Below are positions 22,842 to 33,871 of a DNA stretch of 64,000 nucleotides, piece by piece (positions within the stretch are counted from its first letter, which is position 1; every line of letters begins with the position of its first letter). The stretch spans positions 62,001-126,000 of the forward strand of contig JAVYIG010002375.1 in the NCBI GenBank assembly GCA_035222895.1, written 5' to 3'. The notes under the pieces are model-generated. The model did no database searches, was not told the DNA's origin, and worked only from the letters and a program-made list of their open reading frames with translations. This DNA is from Strongylocentrotus droebachiensis. Taxonomy: Eukaryota > Echinodermata > Echinoidea > Camarodonta > Strongylocentrotidae. A program made the position numbers and the translations under genes.

Positions 22842-23838
22842 TTTAAACTAGATGGAATTCGACTGCGCGCAGTCGAAAATGATGCCTCCGTTATAGAGCA
22901 ATTTTACAAACCAAAACAGAAAAAAAATTGAATTCACGTTCAATGGTAATCCATTGACAGGTTCTCAGAATATTGTGATTACAAGCAATTTCTCATATAC
23001 ATATATGACCCTTTGATCTTTGACCTCATGACCATAAAATCTACTCAGTTCATTGGCTCTGCAAGATGTTCTGAGTTAAATAGTAATCCATCTGTCAGTT
23101 CTAATGAGAATGCGTTCACAAGCTATTTTTGCATACATAATGGGCCCATGACCTTTGACCTTTGACCTTATGAACCAAGAATCTACTCAGTTCATTGGCT
23201 CTGCAAGTAACAAACATGACCTAATTTTGGCATGAATCCATCAATCGGTTCTTGAGATAACGCGATTACAAGCTGTTTTTGCATTCATAATGTGCGCTGT
23301 GGCCTTTGACCTTTGACCTACGTGCTCCAAAATCTAATCAGATTGTCTTCCTATGGTGATACACACTATCATTAAGTTTGAAGTTTAAATCTCCAGTGGT
23401 TCTTGAGATATTATGATAACAATCTCAATGTATGGAATTTCATAAGTTGACCTCTGTGACCCTTGACCTTTGACATACGTGCTCCAAAATCTAATCAGAT
23501 TGTTTTCCTATAGTGATACACACTATCACTAAGTTTGAAGTTTAAATCTCCAGTGGTTCTTGAGATATCATGATAACAATCTCAATGTATGGAATTTCAT
23601 AAGTTGACCTCTGTGACCCTTGACCTTTGACATACGTGCTCCAAAATCTAATGAGATCGTCTTCCTATGGTGATACATACTATCCTTAAGTTTGAAGTTT
23701 AAATCTCAAATGGTTCTTGAGATATCGCGCTAACGGTCAAACGGGACGTACGGACGGACGGACGTACGGACGTACGGACGGACAACCAGAAAACATGATG
23801 CCTCCGGCACCACCTTCGGTGGCGGAGGCATAAAAAGA
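22842..23838. mobile_element. Tandem-repeat-bearing element with terminal hairpin
   Basis: Begins near the palindrome GACTGCGCGCAGTC (22861-22874) and ends with a strong hairpin, TGCCTCCGGCACCACC / GGTGGCGGAGGCA (about 23800-23830). The interior has units with TGACCTTTGACC; three are regular at 157 bp (ACGTGCTCCAAAATCTAAT at about 23320, 23477, 23634), preceded by more diverged units and followed by a GGAC repeat (23746-23782). The matching site in unit B (near 35510) is empty. Confidence 0.65.
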
Positions 23839-24415
23839 GTTTAGGCGCTGCATTCCAGAGAGCAATAACAAATGGTAGCAGATTTCTTTCCTTTTTTTCA
23901 AAGTGGGGACGTCGCCCAAAATGGGCACCTCTTTGAAAAACTAAATAGGTAGCACTCTAAATATAGGATGGTAATAACAAGACTGCGACTGGGTCTACAA
24001 TTCAAATGCCTCCATTTGTATCATTTTTTAATCAATCAGTGGTCATTTACATTGTGCCTTTTGACTTCTTAAAATAAAAACATAATGAGTCTTTTAATAC
24101 TCTGTTAAAATTCTTTTCCCATATAATCAATGTTTTTGCACCTTGAGAAGAATTACACTGAATAATTGATCAATTTACCGTATGATACAAAAATACAATA
24201 TACTACTAATTACCGTTAGCATGAGTCCACGTAACTGTTCATGATTATGATAATATAGACATACGACAAAATGATTTCTAATTTATATCACGTTTTTATA
24301 CAATAATGTAGTAGAGAGAATCTTTACCTTTGTTGATTAGATTTTAAAGAAATGCAAAGACCGATACTACACAGGTAGTCCCTCTTTTTCTTTTCATATC
24401 ACATGTATGAGAGGA

Positions 24416-24627
24416 GGCGCGATGGCTCAGTGGTAGAGCAGTGGTCTCGTAACCAGGAGGGTCCCGGGTTCGAAACCAAGTCAGTGCGCTCGTGCCCTTT
24501 GTTAAGGAATTCATCCTCATTAACAAGTACATCGGTGAGGACTTGAAGCAGTCGGTCCACTGGTTGTTTACTTATAACCATATACATGCTTTCTTAGCAG
24601 TCAGGTAAACTATCATCATCATCATCG
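24416..24627 (+). mobile_element. tRNA-derived SINE, family I (unit A spacer copy)
   Basis: tRNA-like head with A-box-like TGGCTCAGTGGTAGAGC and B-box GGGTTCGAA, a body ending AGCAGTCAGGTAAA, and an ATC-repeat tail. The copy at 46882-47088 shares flanking sequence, so both descend from one insertion that was duplicated. Confidence 0.82.
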
Positions 24628-25222
24628 TGCAAGATAACTTTACGTTTAATTCCATGAGCTGCCGCAGCCAACGATAATATATTGCGTTTTATTTAAACTC
24701 AAAACAATACGATGTTTCTCAAAACTGGCAGTAGTTTTTGTAGTTCAGAGCCCTGTTTCATTAAACTTGATATCAATGACAAGTTGCAATAGCTGTTATG
24801 AGTACTGAAATCGTTGCATTTGATGGGCTGAAAAAATAGTTATAAGGAATGTGACACTTGAGACGTGAGACGTAGTTATCTTTATACCAAAAAATACTGC
24901 TTAATTAACGATTATTTAAAAAAAAAGGTGCATATGTTACCAGGATAAACAGTTATAATTATTAAGATCTCAGACGCATTCAATTACGAGACATCGTCTG
25001 TAGTAGTAACATTCAGAGTGTAATGACATTGTTGAAGTAAGTCAAAATGTTCGCCACTTCGTTATACACTCAGTCACCAAGATGTTTCTTTATAGACATA
25101 CGACGTAAAAAAAGAAATAATCACAATTTTGATTATGATGATAAACGATTACAATGTCACAGCAAGCGTATGGAATTTTGAATAAACAAGATCAATAATT
25201 AATACCAAGACTTTAATGTTAA

Positions 25223-25732
25223 AGATACTTTGTCCCTTTTGCAGCCAACATCAAATTCTGTAGAACTTTGCAGGAATTATGAATATGTCGTGTATGTCCT
25301 ATCTGTGAAATGTAAACGTTAGCAGTGTCCTAATATTTAAATTATGCAAGAAAACCCGTTTACTTGCCAGACTACATAACTGTCAGACCGTATTGGGTGA
25401 CTGAGCTGTAAAGGGTTCATGAGCATTTGTCTACATCAATAACCCACTTCTTGTACCGGTAATGACCAAAATTAAACTGATTGAATCTTTGCGCAGCACA
25501 AAACGTACGAACATTCAGTACAATGGTCTGAAGAAAAAAATTAGACTATTACTTACCGGCTCTATAGCTATAAAGTCGATTAGACAACTAATAATCGTTA
25601 TTTTCTCACTTAAACACACTTTCAAGCCCCCCCCCCCTTTTTTTTGTTTAGGGAAGTTCTAAATTTTATCTTTCAAATGCTGTTGGAATTTAACCATTTA
25701 ATTATTTGGCATGCAAATGGGACATAGTACCT
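25223..25732. mobile_element. TTAA-flanked MITE (copy 2), with empty site in unit A
   Basis: 510 bp, same family as 20696-21227, flanked by TTAA (25219-25222, 25733-25736). Unit A has the unfilled site at 2327-2342 (TTTAATGTTAAAGGGG), confirming a TTAA target duplication. Confidence 0.82.
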
Positions 25733-26030
25733 TTAAAGGGGAATTAATCCCAACGAATAAGTGTAGATATTCTGAAAACGAGATGAATTCCTAGCTTAAT
25801 TTTGATGTACAATAAATCTTACGAATGTGTACAAGAAATATATAAATGAAGATTTCGTGGCATGGGTAATGCATTTTAGCATGACGTCGGCGCAGCCATT
25901 TTAAGTCTTTGGGTGTGGTTTAGATTTCCGATTAAGATCGGGGTGATAGTGACATCAGCACTGATTCTCTCAGATCCAATTCTTTTTCTACACATACAGG
26001 TTTTATAATGATGGTAATCGTTATCGCTGT

Positions 26031-26220
26031 AGAGGTATTGTGGTCTAATTGTTAAGTCTCCAGCCTGTGAACCACAGGGTTAGGGGATTCGAATCCCGGC
26101 CTGGAACGGACGTCATTTGGCAAGACGATGATCTACAATTGCCACACTCAATCCAGTTGAAGAAAATGGGTAGCAAAATTATTTTCAGTACTATGGTTAT
26201 CATCATTATCATTATTGTTG
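26031..26220 (+). mobile_element. tRNA-derived SINE, family II (3' of gene B)
   Basis: Counterpart of 4185-4420, with the middle of the body shortened. Same head boxes and ATT/ATC tail. It lies 60 bp past the gene B stop codon. Confidence 0.75.
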
Positions 26221-27749
26221 TTGATTTTGTCATACCGGCTCTTAAATTATGAGTTGATGGCTCAAAGCAGAAATGCCTTGCCTTAGGCGAAGAGGGCGCC
26301 CGTTGTTATCGCGAGGATGATGGTGGTCCCCAGGAATGCACCGATATCGATGAAGAGGAACACGCGAGAAACAGTCCCGTCTCCCTCCTGCACATGAGCG
26401 AGAAGACAAAAGCGAGTGATTATATTATTCCATTGAAGAAAAAAGTTTCTTTCGTGCATGTTTTTAATTCATGACTAAAAAATCGTGAAGGTGCATGAAT
26501 GCAGTAATATGTACATCGATATAACCGAGGCACAGACATCACAAAATCAATGACTCGGAGGGTGAAACGGTATCGAAGCATGCACTTGAAGAAAAGTAAG
26601 TGGATGATATCACACACTAATGAGCGAGTCACTATCTTGTATGAATCAGATAGTGATATTCATAGTTGTTCATGTCATGGGGAGAAAGAAAAGAAGAAGA
26701 AAAAGTAAAAGTTGTTTTATTTATGTTCCGAATATTCCTCAAGATTATTTTGTCCCGCTCTCTTTGAATACACAGTCGTTGATCAAGAATTCAATTCTTA
26801 AAGATTGCCTTTCACGTATTCCTGTTCACAGTGCTTGTATACCGCTACCCTATTCACTTAAAATTGATGCTGATTTGTGGTCAGTTCCTCTTGACGGGGC
26901 ATGGAATGGAAGAAGGCTAAATTGGAAAAGAAGTTTGAAATAAAAATGAAGACTTGGAAAAGGCGCTGACCATGAGCGTGAACAAGGACACAAGAGGATA
27001 GAAAGATTTGCAAGTATGAACTGATATCCCAAAGACGACGGAAAGATAACTTTTCTCACCTTCATGTGTCCTGGTTGGTCCTTGGGGTAGAAGCGGTAGA
27101 TGAGGCCGTTGATGATGATGACGACGGCGTTGATGAGCATCCCACCGATGAGGAACCGACCAAGTCTGGTCATCGAGTAGGCGGGGACTTCTGCACTCAG
27201 CGCTGCCGACAACACCACCAAAGCGACAAAGACGAAGCCCGCAAAGATGATTCGTTCTCCAGCCGACGACGGCCCAATCAGGAAGACGATGAGGATAAGC
27301 CAGGTGGCGATCACGGCGGAGGCGATACGACCGTGACTCTCTCGTCGTCGGACGGTCAGATGGTATGAGATGTCCTCGTAAACATCAGCGCAACATGGAT
27401 AGCTGACGACGTTCTTAACGGCTGATGTGTTTACGAGTTCCCACACAGGGTGTTCATGGTAATCTTCCAGATCAATCGTATCCGACGATGTCGTAACAGA
27501 TACTCTCGAGTTGTCAAACACCCATGATCCCAATTTTAGGCGGCAGGTCTATATGAATTAGGAAATTAGATTGACATTGTTTTTAATGCAGTCCATGAAT
27601 AATATATATGAATATTTCGTTGTTTTTGTTTCATGAATTATGTATATCGAAAGGAATTATACGACATGACGCGTTCGCAGCTCTTTGTTCAATATGATAA
27701 ATTCCAATATGAATAACCAAACACGTTTGGTACGAGGATGATTTCACTG

Positions 27750-28202
27750 CAGGGGCGGATCTAGCTTTTTGCTAAGGGGGGGGGTTTGACCAAAATAATG
27801 ACGATGCGGAGCATCGTCCACGAGCCGCGAAGCGGCGAGCCGATTTTTTGGGGGGTGTTTATTTGAACCCCGTAAGTGATGTTTTCCTGGCATCTATTAA
27901 CACAATGGAGACCATAAAAAGCAGTGCATGATAACGTCTTTTTAAATAAAGTAACAGTTTAATACATAGTTATATCCAGAGTTATCATGTGTTTGGTTAA
28001 GTTACCAGATGAGTTGAATATCTTCTCACAATATTTGCACTTGAAAGGGTTTCTCTCCAGCGTGCGTTCTTTTTTCTTTCTTTTTTTCTTTCTTTTTTTC
28101 TTTTTTTCCCCTTTTTTTTGGGGGGGGGGTTGGGGGGGCCGCCCAAGGGGGGGGGGGGGTTGCAACCCCCCCAACCCCCCCCCCCCTCTAGATCCGCTTC
28201 TG
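27750..28202. mobile_element. MITE carrying a C2H2 zinc-finger-like fragment
   Basis: Ends CAGGGGCGGATCTAG and CTAGATCCGCTTCTG are 15-bp inverted repeats with two mismatches. The flanks are CACTG (27745-27749, 28203-28207), and unit A has the empty site TTTCACTGTCATGG near 6436. On the minus strand about 27960-28080 encodes FKCKYCEKIFNSSGNLTKH, the look of a C2H2 finger lacking its last His, next to long G/C runs. It lies in the intron between exons 5 and 6 of gene B. Confidence 0.72.
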
Positions 28203-28849
28203 CACTGCCATGGATGCTTGCTTTCAATTTGCTTCTTTCATATTCTAAGATATTATCCATGAATGCAGTTTTAAATCTGGTACATAAAATTATGTAGAGT
28301 CTATTAAGAGGGCATAAGGGGCACGCCCCCTGCCAGAATATCTTCTTGATACATTTGCGTAGTCCTGTGCGAATTTTTGCGTCCACTTTCAATTGTATGA
28401 TGTGCGTGCAAGTATCAAAGTACTTATGAAGACTTGGCTACACAATTTCAGCTGAAGTTTTCAGGGTTTAATACGCCGTGTAATTCTTTCAAAGGAATCA
28501 GCTCAGCTAATAGCTCTTTGGCGCTCTAGTGGCTCCTTTTCCTTTGAAAGAATTTCATGGTGTTAACCCGAAAAACTTAACCTACAACTCAGTTTCTCCA
28601 CCATAAAAAAATCATAGCTGATACTCCTGGAACTATTTGATCAATTTGTTTTCATTTCTTACGTGGCTGTCGTAGGGATAGTCCTTCAAATCAAGGTCGC
28701 ATGCTGCTTCAATAGCCATGGGTGGAAGATAGTACACGATACCATCGCTGTACACAAGAGCTGAAATATCCTCGGACAGCGTCTTACTTGGCTTGTGGCT
28801 GTAGGAGAACGAATCAAAAACATACATCAAATAATGTAATCGAGTTTCT

Positions 28850-29177
28850 ACGGAAGCCCATTAGTGCCACTATGTGAATTACAATTTAAGAGGGATTAAC
28901 TGGCGGCCGCCAGATAATTAATATAGTACAGGATCGGAAGAGGTATAGCTCTTTTAATTTCTAGGAAAATGTTACCCCCTGGGAAATCGTCCCCCGGCCA
29001 ATAACCAGCGGGTCAATTACTCCCCAAGCACAATTATCCCCCGGAAAATTACCCCCTGGAAAATTACACCCCGTGGACAACCCCTCCCCCTCCAGGACAA
29101 TTACCCCCCCCCCCCCACCACCACGAGGACATTCCTCTTACATTTTAATTCATATAGTGGCACTAATGGGCTTCCGT
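28850..29177. mobile_element. Non-autonomous DNA element with 33-bp inverted ends and 8-bp target duplication
   Basis: Ends ACGGAAGCCCATTAGTGCCA... and its inverse match over about 33 bp with one mismatch. Flanks are GAGTTTCT (28842-28849) and AAGTTTCT (29178-29185). Unit A has the single site CGAGTTTCTGGGCAATGG near 12600. An 8-bp duplication fits hAT- or P-type elements. The interior carries degenerate ACCCCCTGGAAAATT repeats resembling one arm of the foldback family. It lies in the intron between exons 4 and 5 of gene B. Confidence 0.75.
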
Positions 29178-29287
29178 AAGTTTCTGAGCAATGGAAGTTC
29201 TCCTGGTATCCCCCTGACCCTGCATTCAGATTACCTGAATTAATCGTATTGCAATACGAGAAGAATGTCGTATCGAGAAACTTTGTA

Positions 29288-29850
29288 TGATGGGTGACCA
29301 AAGTTCGCGGAGATTTTTAAAAAGATTAGGAAATGTGATATTCGATCTATGATTTCTCATTTTCTACACAAATTTATTCAGTTTAATTATTACCAAATGG
29401 ACTGTAAAGATTAATACAAATTGGTGCAACTAGAACATCTATCGTCAAAGAATTCCGGAGATATTGCGATCTCGAAATTCCATGTCAGATCCGAATGTGT
29501 TGCAACTAAAGAAAAAGTCATTACAAAGAAATTATAACAAGCGATCAATGAAATGTAAGATAATTGCAAAGTATCATACGATCTTTTGGTATCACTTTTT
29601 ACTTACAATTTTAATGACATTTGCTCTGAAAAATGGATTTCCAGCTCCTTGTCGGTAAGTTCAGAACGGACGCAAAAGACTGCAAGATTAGCCGATCTTT
29701 TGTCGGAAATATTCACCCAATTCAATAGAAAATTCTTCCCTGTGTAATTTGAGGTTCCTCTTTCCATAGGTGGTATCAGATTTTCAAAATCTTACCAATT
29801 TTGTTGAGATAGCGAACTAAGGTTCCGCGCGAACTATGGTCACACCAACA
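29288..29850. mobile_element. TA-flanked MITE in gene B intron 4
   Basis: Inverted ends around GTGACCAAAGTTCGCG and CGCGAACTATGGTCAC with outer TGATGG / ACCAACA. TA on both sides (29286-29287, 29851-29852). Unit A reads through as GTTGTATAACGAATCG near 12733. A non-autonomous Tc1/mariner-type insertion; no transposase frame. Confidence 0.7.
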
Positions 29851-30814
29851 TAACGAATCGTATAGCGAAGTACATGTTTGAGCGTTGTTCTAAATGTCGA
29901 ATCGTACGAAAATCGTGTAAAATAATAATTGGCCAGCTTTCATGTCAACTGACTTAAAAAAAAAGTAGTTTCTTTACACGTCGTTTCTTTATACGATGTT
30001 GTGGTCCAGTCCTTACGTTCCTTTCGCTATACGATGACCCTTTGTATGACGTTTCTTTATTCAAAAAGCTCCCGTCATAGGCTTCCGTCAAAGACTTCCG
30101 TCAAAGCAAATGCTATCAACGTTGGATTGTAATTCAGTATTGGTTTGCCATTGCCTTATCATCGACGTAATCTTTGATTAACCATTGACTTTCACCGTCT
30201 GACGTTAAGTATAGGCCTATGCGTATTTATTACTGAGAAGAAATGGAAGAAATAAACGTTACTTTGATTTGAAAAAAAAAAAATGAACTTAGGCCATTAC
30301 AAAAAATATACATGTTTAGCGTCCCCGCCTGCTTTAAAAAAACAAAACATGAAAAACACTGGATTTATTTCTGATTTAAAAAAAAAAAAAAATCGGCGGC
30401 CATCTTGAACAATAGCCCGACTGTCAGGGAAAATGTACCGAGCGGCCATTTTGAGCGGCCATTTAAAAAAAGAAGAAAAAAAGGGCCTCCTCCCTATTTT
30501 TCGAAAAAGCAGGACGCAAAAGAATATGTTTTATTATTTGACCATTGATTGACCATTGATTTACCGTTGACTAATCATTGGTTTACCATATACTCACCGT
30601 GCAATTGTATACATACCTGTTGTAAAGAGTCTGGCACAAAGACCTCGGAGGAATGAACGCGGAAGATACTGATGTTCTCATATTGAGCCGGATCCCACCT
30701 CAAACGCGAATCCCTCCATAACTGAACAAAGATGATGATTAGTGATAAAAAGGAATTTTATTCAAGCGATTACACAGCGAAACGTCCTGAGTGTACATAA
30801 TTGTGGGCATTTTT

Positions 30815-30815
30815 G

Positions 30816-30860
<45 letters not shown>

Positions 30861-30886
30861 TACTACTACTACTACTACTACTACTG

Positions 30887-30942
<56 letters not shown>

Positions 30943-30960
30943 GCTGCTACTACTAGTACT
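30815..30960. repeat. TAC microsatellite, expanded in gene B
   Basis: About 45 near-perfect TAC/ACT units in the intron between exons 3 and 4. The matching place in gene A (about 13118-13140) has only a few units. Confidence 0.92.
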
Positions 30961-31258
30961 AATGATAATTATAACAATAGTAATAATGGTGGTACTACTA
31001 CTAATACTAATACCAATAATAATAACATTAGGCATATCTATACACTATTTGTATACCGCATATGAAGATTCTAAGCCTATGATTAGTAAAAACTGCAGGT
31101 ATGAAATACGCTAATGACTGATGGGCAGTATAGCAAAAAATATTGACCGGACATAGTTCTACTTGTGCCTAAAGTGCAAGGACGCAATGGTTGCTTCCCT
31201 GCAAATAAATACATTTTTTCTGAGAATCAAAACAGGGGATGCGCTATATAAAAACAAA

Positions 31259-31403
31259 TACTGACTGCTTATTTTGGGGGTCACGGTCAAAACTATTGCT
31301 CCTTGGTGATCTCGAGACTGCACCCGACTTCGTCTCGGGCCACAGTACAGTTTCGAGCCCACCTTGGGCAATAGTTTTGACCAGGCCCCTAAAAGCAGTC
31401 ATA
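31259..31403. repeat. Old hairpin MITE shared by both units (unit B copy)
   Basis: Counterpart of 13337-13490, in the same intron of gene B. Ends CTGACTGCTTATTTT / CCCCTAAAAGCAGTC. Confidence 0.6.
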
Positions 31404-32145
31404 TCCATCCCGTAAGGTACTTCAGGCGCTCCAAAATTCAAAGAGCCATCCTTTTCAGTGAACAGAATTTTAAAAAAACTCACATTTTATTTTCACCTTT
31501 CCGGGAACTTAACCTTTAAAATATAAACTATAATGCCGGCAAAACATATTTAGGCAATTCGAGTTGGTATATTACATATTTGGATGACGTCATGTATTTG
31601 TGTTTTTTGTTGTGTTGACTGAAGCTGTATATTCTTTTGACTTACCATTTTTAACCATGAATTCATTTTAATGGATCCTTGAAAAAAATCCTGCATAGAC
31701 AAATGAAAGGGGAAAGAAAAGACTGCTGTAATAAGATTGAAATATTTTATGTCTATTTGAACGTGTTGACATTGAATCTACTACTAACAACAACCTTTTT
31801 TTAAAACTATGATTTGTAGTAAATCATTTGGACAAAATTTAAGTCTCGTCTATCCATGTAAGCCCATCACATTATATGATATGATCGAGGTTTCAAAAGA
31901 GCACACCTTTAAATGACATGAATACCAACATAGCAGTATTAATTCAATGCTTAAAGAGAACCAAAATAATTTGTGTACGGCTAGAATGTACAAAATAAAA
32001 ATCAACCTAAAAACGTTCATCCAGCATTGTCTGGATTAAAGAGTCTCACCACTCACACTGAACCCAAGTTGGACTCGGGTTCAGTTCGGACCCTGTTTTA
32101 TTCTCTTTGCAGAAGTGATATCTAGAGCTCATGTTTTGAACCGTA

Positions 32146-32350
32146 TCCGGACACCTACCCCCTGGACATCCAACCCCGGATAACCACCCTCTAGGACGAC
32201 TACCCCCGGACAACTTCCCCCAAGGATAGTTGTCTGGGGGGGGGGTAGTTGTCCGGGTGGTTGTTGTCCTAGGGGGTAGTCGTCCTAGAAGGTGGTTATC
32301 CTAGGGGTGGTTATCCGGGGATAGTCGTCCAGGGGGTATAGGTGTCCTAG
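32146..32350. mobile_element. Foldback element of inverted ~15-bp tandem repeats, gene B intron 2
   Basis: A smaller copy of the family at 19590-20258: left arm units GGACGACTACCCCC, right arm units GGGGTAGTTGTCC, pivot near 32226. Ends GGACACCTACCCC / GGTGTCCTAG. It lies in a part of the intron between exons 2 and 3 that does not match unit A. Confidence 0.65.
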
Positions 32351-33129
32351 AAACCCTGAAATATATGTGTGGAATGTTATGTTTGTGTTCAACCTGACAT
32401 TTATTACAGCATGCACAATGCTCAGGCATAATACTATTTCTGAATAATGGTACATTATCAGATTGGTCAGCCTTAAAACCCAAGAACAACAACAACAATT
32501 ATCAGAAGGAGCACTGTCAGTGGATGTCTTCAACATTGTTTCACAAAAATGCATCTTGAAACTAAAGACTCAACTAATTTGGGCAAATATGGTTTTATTT
32601 CTTTTAAAAAGATCGCCCATCTGCTGCTCCCGAAGAGAGTCGCCCCACATTGTTGTAAGTACATGTAAGCCCGTTTTAATAATAGAAACCCCCCCCCCCC
32701 TGAATTCAAGACCGATTTAAGACCGTTTACAGAGGTCTGATTCTGATGAATGCCCGTAATAAGATTCGAGACAAAATTAAGTCCGGTTTCTAGTTGTTGT
32801 CTATGTCACAAATCCCACCCCCCCCTCCTCTCTACCAAAGATCGAATTACGATTTTCTTTTATCCAAACATCAAATGAGATAATTTCAAGATATATCGAG
32901 GAAAATGGAGATCATAAATAACATAGAATCGAGTCGATTTGTGAGGGATTTTCACGGTGTAGCATTATGTTGATCTCCAAATTATAACTGATTGGAAGGA
33001 ATAAACTTACCATTTCTCTCAGGTTACTCAAACTCATTCGGATATTGACCTCGAGACTCTCGTTGTGAGTAGGAAGAAGACGCTTGTCATAGCTGGAAAA
33101 CAGATCCGCTTTCAAACGAGTTTCAACTG

Positions 33130-33410
33130 CTTAAAATAGAATGAAAAAAACACAGAAAAAAGCATAATGTAAACGAAAATTACTACCAAGCATGGAAGAT
33201 ACCAAATACCAGAATAGAGCGAAAAAAATGGGAAAAGCATAATGTAAAAAAATGCATTACCAAACTTGGAGTGAATTTACATAAAAGTTAGCATAGGAGA
33301 TACAAAATACCAGAATAAAACGAAAAAACAGAAAAAAGCATAATATAAAAAAAAAATGTTACCAAACTTCGAGTGAGTTAACATAATAGGAAACACGGTA
33401 GATACAAATA
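33130..33410. repeat. Intron 1 minisatellite of gene B, about 3 units
   Basis: Same unit as at 16040-16545 with fewer copies (AGCATAATGTAA-like starts near 33160, 33235 and 33338). It lies next to the exon 2 acceptor of gene B. Confidence 0.7.
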
Positions 33411-33663
33411 ACAAAACACCAACATATTTCCCCACAGTATGTTTGAAGGATATGAAGAATATTTTTATGAGATGGAGGGGGCGGGGGTAGAGGATTATAT
33501 GACTGTGCAATGCAATGAAATGAATATTCCTTAGGAAAACACGAATGTATAGAAAGGAATACTTATTCTGTGAAAAATCGACAACATCGAAAGCTAACTA
33601 CAAGATAATACAAAATGAAACCGAAATAATTCAATTCTTTTCAAGAGTATCACGCGGATATCA

Positions 33664-33871
33664 GGCGCGATAGCTCAGTCGGTAGAGCAGTGGTCTCGTA
33701 ATCCGGTGACCCGGGTTCGAAACCAAGTCGATGCGCTAGTGCCCTTTGGTAAGACATTAATCCTCATTACCAGGTCCCTCGGAGAGGACCTAAAGCCGTC
33801 GGCCGTCTGGTTGCTTACTTACAAGCATTTATGCTTTCTTATAGCAGTCAGGTAAAATAACCACCACCACC
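33664..33871 (+). mobile_element. tRNA-derived SINE, family I, 8 nt past the gene B exon 1 donor
   Basis: The head has TAGCTCAGTCGGTAGAGC and GGGTTCGAA, and the tail is a CCA repeat. It lies antisense to gene B. Its tail touches intron position +9 after exon 1 (exon edge 33880). Gene A has plain intron sequence there, so this copy is younger than the duplication. Confidence 0.82.

Larger units (their letters stand above)
1682..24715. repeat. Tandem segmental duplication, unit 1 (gene A plus spacer)
   Basis: Sequence from about 1682 to 24715 matches 24720-47205 in the same order and orientation: 3' flank, the seven exons, introns, promoter, and the spacer with a SINE. The left end shows as similarity of about 1685-1810 to 24729-24850. 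The right end shows as 24240-24715 matching 46690-47205. Unit 1 carries private insertions at about 2791-3572, 4725-5272, 6890-12063, 14380-15370, 17215-19219, 19590-22740 and 22842-23838. Boundaries are by eye and approximate to tens of bases. Confidence 0.75.

Noticed and set aside
23040-23720. CRISPR-like array of regular repeats
   Set aside because: Units are 157 bp with the whole unit repeated, no short repeat-spacer alternation, and the genome is eukaryotic.
30739-31114. Poly-Ser, poly-Thr and poly-Leu frames
   Set aside because: Simple translation of the TAC microsatellite in all frames.
33664-33740. tRNA gene (A- and B-box-like sequence)
   Set aside because: The same head occurs at 24416 and 46882 joined to a common body and tail, so it is a SINE head rather than a tRNA gene.
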